DNA from: DAOQAU01 sp035354275
GTDB lineage: Bacteria; Cyanobacteriota; Vampirovibrionia; Gastranaerophilales; Gastranaerophilaceae
Direction: 5' to 3'
Length of the DNA stretch: 23,142 nucleotides
Assembly: GCA_035354275.1 (NCBI GenBank)
Contig: DAOQAU010000023.1
Location: forward strand, 1-23,142
Shown one piece after another: positions 7,277-14,371 of this stretch. Under the pieces are notes generated by a model, which was not told the origin of the DNA, made no database searches, and saw nothing but the letters and a program-made list of their open reading frames with translations. Position 1 is the first letter of the stretch. The number at the start of each line of letters is the position of its first letter. Both the position numbers and the translations under genes were made by a program.

Positions 7277-7292
7277 ATAGGAAATAGTAAAT
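7272..7292. repeat. Heptamer tandem repeat overlapping the hydB stop codon
   Basis: Three units, AGTAAAT, AGGAAAT and AGTAAAT, followed by AG. The TAA stop of hydB (7274-7276) falls in the first unit. The unit is the same as in the array at 9981-10010. The array fills most of the 39-nt gap between hydB and hydA. Confidence 0.65.
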
Positions 7293-7315
7293 AGAATTGA
7301 AAAGGAAACATAAAA

Positions 7316-9088
7316 ATGACAGAAGATAAAAAAACATTATTTATTGACGGAAAAGAAGTAGAATTCAGCGATGAAAAAAATCTTCTTGAAGTAATCAGAA
7401 AAGCAGGGATGAACGTTCCTACATTTTGCTACCGCCCTGATTTAACAGCATTCGGTGCTTGTAGAATGTGCGTTGTGGAAATTGAAGGCAGAGGAATTCA
7501 AACTTCCTGTACAATGCCGCCCGAAGCGGGTTTGAAAATTCACTTAAATACAGAAAAAGTAAGAAGAATCAGAAAAACTGTTCTGGAATTGCTTCTTGCA
7601 AATCACGACAGAGAATGCACCACTTGTGAAAAATCAGGACACTGTGAACTTCAAAAATATTCTGAAGAATATGGAATTAGAGATATTAAGTATCCGACGA
7701 TTAAAAAAGAAGACTTTTTACCTCTTGATACATCAAATCCTTCAATTGTTCGTGACCCTAACAAATGTATCCTTTGCGGTGCTTGTGTAAGAGCTTGTGC
7801 CGAATTCCATGGGGATAACCATGCTATTTTAGGCTTTGCAAACAGAGGGTCAAAAACAAGAGTTCAACCGATGGCAGGACGAGATTTTTCTAAAACAGAC
7901 TGCATCTTGTGCGGTCAATGTCAGGCAGTTTGCCCGACAGGCGCATTAACCGTTGTTTCTGACGTGGATAATGTTTGGAAGGAAATTAACAATCCGGAGA
8001 AAAAAGTTGTTGCACAAATCGCACCTTCAATCCGTGTGGCTTTGGGCGAATTGTTCGGACTTGAACCGGGAGAAAATTCCATCGGAAGAATTACTGCTGC
8101 ACTTAGAAGAATCGGTTTTGATTTGGTATTTGATACAAACTTTGCGGCAGATTTAACCATTATGGAAGAAGGTACCGAGTTTATTGAAAGATTAAAATCA
8201 GGTAAAAATCTTCCTATATTTACTTCATGCTGTCCGGCATGGATTAAATACGTTGAACAGTCAAGACCCGAATATATAAAAAATCTTTCTTCATGCAAAT
8301 CGCCTCAATCTATGATGTCACCGGTTTTGAAAGAACTCTTGCCTAAATATTTTGAAGGTTATACAAAAGAAAATACTGTTATTGTTTCAATAATGCCGTG
8401 TACTGCGAAAAAATTTGAAAATAAACGTCAAGAACTTTCGCAAAACGGTATTCCAGATACGAATTTCGTATTAACTACAAAAGAATTGGGAAGAATGATT
8501 AACGAAGCAGGCATCGATTTCAAAAACCTTGAACCTGAAAAAGAAGACAGTCCTTTTGGGGATTACACCGGTGCTGCAACAATATTCGGAGCATCAGGCG
8601 GTGTTGCCGAAGCTGCTGCAAGAACAGCTTACGAACTTGTTACAGGCAAAGAACTTACAGACGTTAACCTTAAACCAATGAGAGGCGTTAACGCGTCCGA
8701 AAGAAGCAAAGAAATGGAACTTGACTTAAACGGACTAAAAGTCAAAGTCAGAATAGTTTCAACAATAGCTGAAGCTGAAAAAGCACTTAAAGAGCTTGAT
8801 AATGGCACAGCCGATTTTCAAATGCTTGAAGTTATGGCTTGTCCCGGCGGTTGCGTAAATGGCGGAGGACAACCGTATAGCTTTAATGATACTACAATTA
8901 AAGCTAAACGTGCAGCAGGGTTATATAAGGAAGATGCTGAACTTAAATTCAGAAAATCGCACCAAAATCCTGATATTAAAAAACTTTATGCGGAATTTTT
9001 GGAAAATCCGGGCTCTCATAAAGCACACGAAATGCTTCATACTCACTATGAGGATAAATTCAAAGGTTCTTACAGAGATTTGAAATAA
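7316..9088 (+). CDS. hydA: [FeFe] hydrogenase catalytic subunit
   Basis: It reduces protons to H2 (or oxidises H2) with electrons from NADH and reduced ferredoxin in the trimeric complex. The 590 residues contain an N-terminal [2Fe-2S] site (C38, C49, C52, C65), the His-Cys3 4Fe-4S site (H97, C101, C104, C110), two 4Fe-4S clusters (C151-C161 and C196-C206), and all three H-cluster motifs: TSCCPAW at 303-309, MPCTAKKFE at 360-368 and EVMACPGGCVNGGGQP at 505-520. Thus C306, C362, C509 and C513 are the likely H-cluster ligands and C305 the proton-transfer Cys. The small-subunit-like tail (NPDIKKLY...SHKAHEMLHTHY) is present. AAGGA at 7302-7306 precedes the ATG by 9 nt. The maturases HydE, HydF and HydG are not in the window. 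Confidence 0.97.
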   Translation: MTEDKKTLFIDGKEVEFSDEKNLLEVIRKAGMNVPTFCYRPDLTAFGACRMCVVEIEGRGIQTSCTMPPEAGLKIHLNTEKVRRIRKTVLELLLANHDRECTTCEKSGHCELQKYSEEYGIRDIKYPTIKKEDFLPLDTSNPSIVRDPNKCILCGACVRACAEFHGDNHAILGFANRGSKTRVQPMAGRDFSKTDCILCGQCQAVCPTGALTVVSDVDNVWKEINNPEKKVVAQIAPSIRVALGELFGLEPGENSIGRITAALRRIGFDLVFDTNFAADLTIMEEGTEFIERLKSGKNLPIFTSCCPAWIKYVEQSRPEYIKNLSSCKSPQSMMSPVLKELLPKYFEGYTKENTVIVSIMPCTAKKFENKRQELSQNGIPDTNFVLTTKELGRMINEAGIDFKNLEPEKEDSPFGDYTGAATIFGASGGVAEAAARTAYELVTGKELTDVNLKPMRGVNASERSKEMELDLNGLKVKVRIVSTIAEAEKALKELDNGTADFQMLEVMACPGGCVNGGGQPYSFNDTTIKAKRAAGLYKEDAELKFRKSHQNPDIKKLYAEFLENPGSHKAHEMLHTHYEDKFKGSYRDLK

Positions 9089-9105
9089 TTTAAGAATAGC
9101 CGAAA

Positions 9106-9152
9106 ATACCAAAGGGCGGATTTGAGCTTTGCTCAAATCCGCCCTTTGGTAT
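9106..9152. terminator. Hairpin with 22-bp perfect stem between convergent genes
   Basis: ATACCAAAGGGCGGATTTGA and the following GC pair exactly with the right arm around a TTT loop. It lies between the ends of hydA (9088) and the leftward gene (9162). The minus-strand exit has TTTT; the plus-strand exit is A-rich, so it is not a textbook rho-independent terminator in both directions. The position argues for a bidirectional transcript end or 3' protection. Confidence 0.75.
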
Positions 9153-9161
9153 CAAAAAAAA

Positions 9162-10025
9162 TTAATTATAAATATAAACATCTTGAGCGAGTTTAATTTC
9201 AAATTCACTTCCTTCGTGGATATAAACAGAGCCTCCGCGGGTAAATACCGCAACGGCAGGTGCTGCAATAATATTGGCACCGAAGGCAACAACGCCGATA
9301 AATAAAGAAAACGGGACAAGAATAATGCCGGAACCTTCGCTGGCAAGATTTCCGCTCACTCTAATCATTTTACCGAAGAAACTGCAGCCGGGCTTTGCAG
9401 CAGAAACAATTCCTTTGCGATATTTTCTTTCGCCTTTAATGTTATTAAAAAAAGTTTTTTTAAAATTAACTTTACTCACATACGCGTCTATAGGATAAGT
9501 TTTTCCGTCAATATTCATTGAATTAAAGCGAATTACAATAAGCCCGCCGTTTCCTCCGAATTGAGGTTTGTGTACATCAAGCATTTCACCGTTAAAAATT
9601 GTACCGGAAGGAACAGTAAAATAAGTTGTGCTTACAGGGTATCTTGAAACGATTTTTACGCTCAAACCTTTTCTTGAACGGTCAGAAACGGAATTAATCA
9701 GTTTTCCCCTGAATTTTGTTCCTTTTTTCAAAACGGCATAAGCCTGGGGATTTGTCTGTTGGTATGATTTAGCTTGATAATTTGCCTGAACCTGTGCCTG
9801 TTGCTTTTGCTGTGGCTGAGGCTTAGAAGTTTGAAATTCTTTTTCGTCAATTTGGTTTAAGGTTTTGGGCAAAGGGGGCAGAGCCATATCCTGTTCGATT
9901 TTTGAAGGGTTATAATTTTTTCTGATTTCATCATCAATGGAAGTATCAAGTTCCAAAGCAAAAACAGGCATACATAAGATAGTAAATAGTAAATAGTAAA
10001 TGGTAAATAGACGTAAAAAATACAT
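9162..10025 (-). CDS. Predicted secreted protein with a beta-rich C-terminal domain, function unknown
   Basis: With the ATG at 10025 the product has 287 residues; an in-frame TTG at 10052 would add 9, but it lies inside an octamer repeat array. Residues 1-23 look like a signal peptide (LFTIYYLLFTILCMPVFA). A Pro/Gln-rich linker follows (about 60-95), then a domain with GTKFRGKLINSVSDR, VPSGTIFNGEM and VIRFNSMNIDGKTYPIDAYV, which alternates beta strands and glycine turns. A late hydrophobic, glycine- and alanine-rich stretch (about 230-265) may be a membrane hairpin. The GT-x-fxGkl...vPsGt pattern loosely recalls VirB10/TrbI-type beta domains; I give this little weight. It is the last gene of the leftward group, 51 nt after the flavoprotein gene. 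Unusually, the signal peptide core is encoded by a heptamer repeat. Confidence 0.7.
   Translation of the reverse strand: MYFLRLFTIYYLLFTILCMPVFALELDTSIDDEIRKNYNPSKIEQDMALPPLPKTLNQIDEKEFQTSKPQPQQKQQAQVQANYQAKSYQQTNPQAYAVLKKGTKFRGKLINSVSDRSRKGLSVKIVSRYPVSTTYFTVPSGTIFNGEMLDVHKPQFGGNGGLIVIRFNSMNIDGKTYPIDAYVSKVNFKKTFFNNIKGERKYRKGIVSAAKPGCSFFGKMIRVSGNLASEGSGIILVPFSLFIGVVAFGANIIAAPAVAVFTRGGSVYIHEGSEFEIKLAQDVYIYN
9981..10010. repeat. Heptamer tandem repeat encoding part of a signal peptide
   Basis: Plus-strand units AGTAAAT, AGTAAAT, AGTAAAT and GGTAAAT, then AG. On the minus strand the array covers codons 6-15 of the secreted-protein gene and encodes LFTIYYLLFT. The unit matches the array at 7272-7292. 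Confidence 0.75.
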
Positions 10026-10030
10026 TCTAC

Positions 10031-10078
10031 TTTTCTCTTTCCAACTTTTCAACTTTTCACCTCTTCACCTGTTCACCT
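10031..10078. repeat. Octamer tandem repeat filling an intergenic spacer
   Basis: On the minus strand six diverging 8-base units follow one another: AGGTGAAC, AGGTGAAG, AGGTGAAA, AGTTGAAA, AGTTGGAA and AGAGAAAA. The array begins at the TAG stop of the flavoprotein gene and ends 5 nt before the ATG of the secreted-protein gene, so it makes up almost the whole spacer. Several units resemble Shine-Dalgarno sites (AGGTGA, GGAAAGAG) and may provide the ribosome site of the downstream gene. Confidence 0.75.
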
Positions 10079-11444
10079 ATTTAAGCATTTCATTAATAGC
10101 TTTTGCGGCTTTTTTGCCTGCACCCATCGCATTTATTGCATTTGATTCGCCGGCAGGTGCAACATCGCCTCCTGCATAAATTTTTGCAATAGAAGTTTTA
10201 TTTGTGTCTTCTTCTATTACGATATAGCCTCTTTTATCGGTTTTAATCTCAATCCCTTCAGCTTGCGCCGATTTTTGAATAATCGGGTTCGGACTTGTGC
10301 CTAGTGCGACAATTATAGTATCAAAATCCATGTCAACAAATTTTCCTGTAGAAACAGGTTTTCTTCTTCCGCTTTCATCAGGCTCTCCAAGTTTCATAAC
10401 TTCAAGTTTCATGGATTTGACATGGCCGTCTTGACCGAAAATTTCAACAGGGGCGTGCAATAATTTAAAAATTACTCCTTCTTCTTTGGCGTGCCTTATT
10501 TCTTCAATGCGTGCGGGAAGCTCTGCTTCTGTTCTTCGATAAACGATATAAACCTCTTTAGCCCCGACTCTTACGGCTGTTCTTGCAGAATCCATAGCCA
10601 CATTTCCTCCGCCTATTACTGCGACTTTATCACCGATTTTAAGCGGAGTGGGGGTATGTTTTTCGTGAGCTTGCATAAGATTTACTCGGGTTAAAAATTC
10701 GTTTGCTGAATAAACTCCGTTTAGATTTTCGCCCTTGATTCCAAGCATTTTAGGCAAGCCTGCACCCGAGCAGATAAAAATAGCGTCAAATCCGTCTTCT
10801 TCTAATTGTTTCAGGGTAATTGATTTTCCTACAATAACATTTGTTTTGAATTTAACATCCATTTCTTTTAACGCATTGATTTCTCTGTCTAAAAAATTTC
10901 TCGGAAGCCTGAAAGGCGGTATTCCATAGCGCAAAACGCCGCCTAATTTGTGCAAAGCTTCAAATACAACAACTTCGTGTCCTTCTTTTTTTAAATCCGC
11001 AGCAGCGGCAATTCCTGCACAGCCTGAGCCTACAATAGCAATTTTTTTACCTGAAAGTTTTATTTCGGGTGCTTTGGCACGAGTATTATCTCCGACATAT
11101 CTTTCCAGCGCACCTATTGCAACAGGTTTTCCCTTAATCCCCAAAACGCAGTTTCCTTCGCATTGTCTTTCTTGAGGACAAACTCTGCCACAAACCGAAG
11201 GCAAAAGGTTTGTTCTTCTGATAATTTCACCTGCCAACTCAAGATTATCATCTTTTAAAGCTGCAATAAATCCCGGGATATTAATATTCACGGGGCATCC
11301 CTGGATGCATTTTGCATTTTTACAATTTAAGCATCTTTGGACTTCAAGTTTAACTTGTTCTTTAGTTAAATTTTCTTCTACGGCTTCAAAATTGCTTCGC
11401 CTTTTTATTTTGTCCTGCTCATGAGGTCTTTGTCTTTCTAACAT
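10077..11444 (-). CDS. gltA: Glutamate synthase small-subunit-like NADPH flavoprotein (GltA/NfnB type)
   Basis: This FAD- and 4Fe-4S-containing cytoplasmic protein belongs to the group of archaeal/clostridial homotetrameric glutamate synthase (NADPH), NfnB and sulfide dehydrogenase alpha. The 455 residues show an N-terminal Fe-S domain (C38, C41, C46, C50; C85, C89, C95, C99), an FAD dinucleotide fold (AIVGSGCAGIAAAADL near 136-151), an NADPH fold (VAVIGGGNVAMDSAR at 274-288) and the C-terminal FAD motif IYAGGDV. The NfnA partner that would make it a transhydrogenase is not adjacent, nor is a large glutamate synthase subunit. Which of the three roles applies cannot be decided from the sequence alone. 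AGGGAG (11452-11457) precedes the ATG by 7 nt. It lies 52 nt after the solute-binding protein gene. Confidence 0.85.
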   Translation of the reverse strand: MLERQRPHEQDKIKRRSNFEAVEENLTKEQVKLEVQRCLNCKNAKCIQGCPVNINIPGFIAALKDDNLELAGEIIRRTNLLPSVCGRVCPQERQCEGNCVLGIKGKPVAIGALERYVGDNTRAKAPEIKLSGKKIAIVGSGCAGIAAAADLKKEGHEVVVFEALHKLGGVLRYGIPPFRLPRNFLDREINALKEMDVKFKTNVIVGKSITLKQLEEDGFDAIFICSGAGLPKMLGIKGENLNGVYSANEFLTRVNLMQAHEKHTPTPLKIGDKVAVIGGGNVAMDSARTAVRVGAKEVYIVYRRTEAELPARIEEIRHAKEEGVIFKLLHAPVEIFGQDGHVKSMKLEVMKLGEPDESGRRKPVSTGKFVDMDFDTIIVALGTSPNPIIQKSAQAEGIEIKTDKRGYIVIEEDTNKTSIAKIYAGGDVAPAGESNAINAMGAGKKAAKAINEMLK

Positions 11445-11496
11445 TTAATCGCTCCCTGACTTCAGTTTACAAAAAAAAAGTCTTTTGGGCAAATAA

Positions 11497-12717
11497 TTAA
11501 TCAGAAATTAATTTCCATTTTTTAGCAACATCATCCAAAATTGTTTTTGTGTCTTGCTTTTCGAGCAAAATTTCTTGGACGGCAGTGTTTATAAGCAGAT
11601 TAATTTCTTTTTGCCCTTTGCCTTGTCGCAAAACTGGCTGAACTCTGTTAAGCTGCCTTGCGCTTATTACTCTTGCCTTTGACATCAAATCGTTTTCGTC
11701 ATACTTTGTGTAGAACTCATTTCGCAATGTCTTTTTGTTTGTGGCAAGAACATTTGTCAGTTTTGCCAGTTTAAGCTGGTTTTCATCGTTAGTTAAAAAC
11801 AGTGCAAATTTTAAGGCATCTTCTTTTTTGGAAGATTTCAGCGGGATTACCAGATTCATAAGCGAAAAATCGTACTGCCCCAATGCGCCTGTAAACTGGG
11901 ATGAAACATCGGTGTTTTTATAAGTGGAAGGCGCGTTTTCCTTAATCATATTCAAAAAATTAGCCCCTGCCTGAAAAAATACAATTTGATTTGACATGTA
12001 TTTTTCCAAAACTTCTCTTTGGGTTTGGGTTATGGTTTCTTTCGGGATTAAATTCCTGCGGTAAAGTTCTTTATAAAAATCAAAAACATCAACTGCTGCC
12101 TGAGAGTTAATTTTGCCGGCAGAATTTACGCCGTATTTGTTCAAAATTTTGAGCATTGTATCGTTTTCTGTAATGGTTGGCATAAAAACGTAAGCACCGG
12201 TTTTTTCTTTTATATCGGGCGCGATTGTCCATATTTCACGGTAATTTCTTGGAAAAAGTTTTACCCCCGATTTTTTGTACAACCCTCTGTTATAAATGGT
12301 AATCGCCGAAGTTGCATACCAGGGAAGAGCATATAGTTTGCCTTTATATTTTAGCGAATTTATAATCTCAGAGTTAAACTGCCCTGTATTGCTCTCGTTA
12401 ATTTCTTTCAACGCGCCTTTTTGAGCCAAAATCGCAGAAAAATCAGGATTTAAGTTTATTAAATCAGGAGGATTGTCGCTTAAAATGGCAGCAAGAGTTC
12501 TTTTTTCGCCTTCTGAGAAAGGAACATCAACCCATTTGATTTTAATTTCGGGGTTTTGCTTCTCAAACTCTGTTATGACGCCGTTCATATAAGGCGCAAA
12601 ATCTCCCATTTGCAAAGTCCAGAAAACAAGTTGGTTTTCTTTGGGCGATTTTTTTGCAAGCAAAAAAATCGCCCCTATGACCAATATAATTAAAACTCTG
12701 ACAATATTTTTTTTCAA
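11497..12717 (-). CDS. Extracellular solute-binding protein, sugar ABC transporter type (family 1)
   Basis: This is a periplasmic or membrane-anchored ligand catcher of the MalE-like group, probably for a sugar or oligosaccharide. With a TTG start at 12717 the product has 406 residues and begins MKKNIVRVLIILVIGAIFLLAKK, an uncleaved-looking anchor without a lipobox Cys. The mature part has VFWTLQMGD, ITEFEKQNPEIKIKWVDVPF, NPPDLINLN and LPWYATSAITIYNRGLYKKSG, all typical of the family. AGGGAGAT on the minus strand (12723-12730) sits 5 nt before this TTG. A longer open frame up to 12840 exists, but its extra 41 codons come from a repeat element and lack a ribosome site, so I reject them. No permease or ATPase gene is adjacent. 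Confidence 0.87.
   Translation of the reverse strand: MKKNIVRVLIILVIGAIFLLAKKSPKENQLVFWTLQMGDFAPYMNGVITEFEKQNPEIKIKWVDVPFSEGEKRTLAAILSDNPPDLINLNPDFSAILAQKGALKEINESNTGQFNSEIINSLKYKGKLYALPWYATSAITIYNRGLYKKSGVKLFPRNYREIWTIAPDIKEKTGAYVFMPTITENDTMLKILNKYGVNSAGKINSQAAVDVFDFYKELYRRNLIPKETITQTQREVLEKYMSNQIVFFQAGANFLNMIKENAPSTYKNTDVSSQFTGALGQYDFSLMNLVIPLKSSKKEDALKFALFLTNDENQLKLAKLTNVLATNKKTLRNEFYTKYDENDLMSKARVISARQLNRVQPVLRQGKGQKEINLLINTAVQEILLEKQDTKTILDDVAKKWKLISD
12643..12674. repeat. 32-nt palindrome inside the solute-binding protein gene
   Basis: GGGCGATTTTTTTGC, then AA, then its exact complement. It lies in the region encoding the end of the membrane anchor (AIFLLAKKSP), about 15 codons after the start. 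It would form a strong hairpin in the mRNA near the start codon. It could be chance in an AT-rich anchor segment. Confidence 0.5.
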
Positions 12718-12734
12718 ATTATATCTCCCTATTT

Positions 12735-12845
12735 GTCGTTGCGAGGAGCAGAGCGACGAAGCAATCCAACAATTTCCATATGCGGACAAGATTGCTTCGG
12801 TGGATAATAATTTTTCAATCCGATAACCCTCGTCTCGCAATGACG
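12735..12845. repeat. MITE-like palindromic repeat element (111 bp)
   Basis: The ends GTCGTTGCGAGGAGCAGAG and CTCGTCTCGCAATGACG are imperfect terminal inverted repeats, with inner inverted repeats GAAGCAATC and GATTGCTTC. It is the widespread bacterial repeat whose translations read RCEEQSDEAIQ (plus strand here), seen in many draft genomes. No transposase is encoded. It occupies nearly the whole space between the solute-binding protein gene and rarA, 4 nt from the Shine-Dalgarno site of the former and 25 nt from the rarA start (12871 in the pre-gap copy). Confidence 0.8.
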
Positions 12846-12858
12846 TAAATTTATATGC

Positions 12859-12913
12859 TACAATTATACTATGAATAATTTATTTACGGAACTGGAAAAT
12901 CAAAATAAGCAAA
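12859..12913 (+). repeat. 55-base contig-end duplicate of the rarA start
   Basis: These 55 bases are identical to 13014-13068. They hold the upstream AT-rich box and the first 14 codons of rarA (MNNLFTELENQNKQ, last codon incomplete). This is best explained as an overlap of exactly k=55 between two contigs rather than a true gene fragment. Confidence 0.9.
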
Positions 12914-13013
12914 NNNNNNNNNNNNNNNNNNNNNNNNNNNNNNNNNNNNNNNNNNNNNNNNNNNNNNNNNNNNNNNNNNNNNNNNNNNNNNNNNNNNNNN
13001 NNNNNNNNNNNNN
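12914..13013. other. Run of 100 N (scaffold gap)
   Basis: Exactly 100 undetermined bases, a conventional placeholder length. Because the flanks share a 55-base exact overlap, the true sequence is probably contiguous with no missing bases, and 12914-13068 should collapse. Confidence 0.95.
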
Positions 13014-13025
13014 TACAATTATACT

Positions 13026-14321
13026 ATGAATAATTTATTTACGGAACTGGAAAATCAAAATAAGCAAATTCCGCTTGCAGACCTGCTTCGCCCGAAAAAT
13101 ATCGAAGAATTTTTGGGTCAGAGCAACGTTATTTCAAAAAACAGTCCTCTTTTAAATCTGCTTAAAACAAATAGGCTTTTTTCCATAATTCTTTGGGGAA
13201 CACCCGGCTGCGGAAAAACTACTCTGGCAAGAATAATCGCCCTTCAGACAAATTCACAATTTATTGAGATTTCAGCCGTAACTTCAGGTGTAAAAGACAT
13301 TAAAGAAGCGGTTGAAAGTGCAAAAATGGCACTTAGAAACGGAACAAAAACAATTTTGTTTATCGATGAAATTCACCGCTATTCAAAAACTCAGCAGGAT
13401 GCGCTTTTACCTCATATTGAAAATGGAACAATTTTTCTTATAGGATCAACTACAGAGAACCCTTCGTTTCAGGTAATTCCGGCACTGCTTTCAAGGGTTC
13501 AGGTGATAAGGCTTAATTCGCTTGACGACGAAAGTGTTAAAAATATTGTGATAAAAGGTTTTGATTATTTGAGCCAAAATTATCAAAAAATTACCTTCGA
13601 TGAAAAAATAACGGATTTTATAATAAACCATGCAAGAGGTGACGCCAGAGTTGCGCTTAATCTGGTTGAAAATTCCTATTTTGCAAGCGATATTGCCGAT
13701 AATAAAAGGATTTTGAGCATAGAAACATTAGAACAAATTTCTCAAAAAAGAAGTACCAGATATTCAAGAGATGAGCACTATGACTGTGCTTCGGCGTTTC
13801 AAAAAAGTTTGAGAGGCTCTGATGCCGATGCTTCGATTTATTATCTTGCAAAAATGATAGCATCAGGCGAAGATCCGCGCTTTATCGCAAGAAGATTAAT
13901 AGTGACAGCCGCAGAAGATGTCGGAAACGCCGATACAAACGCACTTGCAGTTGCAATTAATGCTTATAAAGCGGTTGAACTTTTGGGGTTTCCCGAAGCA
14001 AGAATTCCGCTTTCGCAAGCGGTAATTTATGTCGCCAAAGCACCAAAATCAAACACAACGGTATGTGCTATCGACCAAGCACTTTCTGATATAGATAACG
14101 GAAAAGACTTTCCGCCGCCTATGCACTTGAGAGATTCTCATTATAAAGATGCTTCAAAATACGGCTTCGGGCAAGGCTATGTCTATTCACACTCTGCGCC
14201 CGAGCAGTACCAGCAATTTTTACCCGATGAACTTGTGGGCAAAAAATATGTTAAAGACGAACCCAAATTAAACGTTTGCCCTAAAAATAAAGACTACAAA
14301 AACGAATTGGGAAATATTTAA
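13026..14321 (+). CDS. rarA: Replication-associated recombination protein A (AAA+ ATPase, MgsA/RarA)
   Basis: It is a clamp-loader-like AAA+ ATPase acting at stalled replication forks. The 431 residues begin near PLADLLRPKNIEEFLGQ as in the family. Walker A is GTPGCGKTT at 58-66, Walker B ILFIDEIHR at 110-118, sensor 1 STTENPSF at 141-148 and the arginine finger region LLSRVQV at 155-161. The C-terminal part carries SGEDPRFIARRL, SAEDVGNAD-like AAEDVGNAD, YVAKAPKSN and DSHYKDASKYGFGQGYVYSH, all typical. No Shine-Dalgarno site precedes the ATG; TACAAT 6 nt upstream could be a -10 box giving a leaderless or near-leaderless mRNA. The gene is complete on the right-hand contig. Confidence 0.95.
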   Translation: MNNLFTELENQNKQIPLADLLRPKNIEEFLGQSNVISKNSPLLNLLKTNRLFSIILWGTPGCGKTTLARIIALQTNSQFIEISAVTSGVKDIKEAVESAKMALRNGTKTILFIDEIHRYSKTQQDALLPHIENGTIFLIGSTTENPSFQVIPALLSRVQVIRLNSLDDESVKNIVIKGFDYLSQNYQKITFDEKITDFIINHARGDARVALNLVENSYFASDIADNKRILSIETLEQISQKRSTRYSRDEHYDCASAFQKSLRGSDADASIYYLAKMIASGEDPRFIARRLIVTAAEDVGNADTNALAVAINAYKAVELLGFPEARIPLSQAVIYVAKAPKSNTTVCAIDQALSDIDNGKDFPPPMHLRDSHYKDASKYGFGQGYVYSHSAPEQYQQFLPDELVGKKYVKDEPKLNVCPKNKDYKNELGNI

Positions 14322-14322
14322 C

Positions 14323-14365
14323 AAACAAAGGCGGCAGGTGATGAAATCACCTGCCGCCTTTGTTT
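14323..14365. terminator. Bidirectional terminator with 20-bp perfect stem
   Basis: AAACAAAGGCGGCAGGTGAT pairs exactly with the right arm around a GAA loop and is followed on the plus strand by TATTTTTTT. It begins one base after the rarA stop and ends 6 nt before the stop of the convergent small gene, so it serves both. Confidence 0.88.
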
Positions 14366-14371
14366 TATTTT

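Noticed and set aside
6727..7311. 194-codon open frame on the minus strand opposite hydB
   Set aside because: Lies wholly opposite a well-supported Fe-S/flavin gene; composition is that of a shadow frame rich in Ser, Pro and Leu.
10026..10052. TTG start adding 9 residues to the secreted protein
   Set aside because: It lies inside the octamer array and would put a charged run before the signal peptide; the ATG at 10025 gives a normal signal peptide.
10031..10078. Possible CRISPR-like or direct-repeat array
   Set aside because: Units are only 8 bases, contiguous and without spacers; it is a degenerate tandem repeat.
12718..12840. Upstream extension of the solute-binding protein frame by 41 codons
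   Set aside because: The codons fall in the palindromic repeat at 12735-12845, have no ribosome site and would bury the membrane anchor. TTG at 12717 has a good Shine-Dalgarno site.
12871..12913. Apparent second, truncated copy of rarA
   Set aside because: Identical to the true start and adjacent to an N-run; explained by overlapping contig ends, not by gene duplication.
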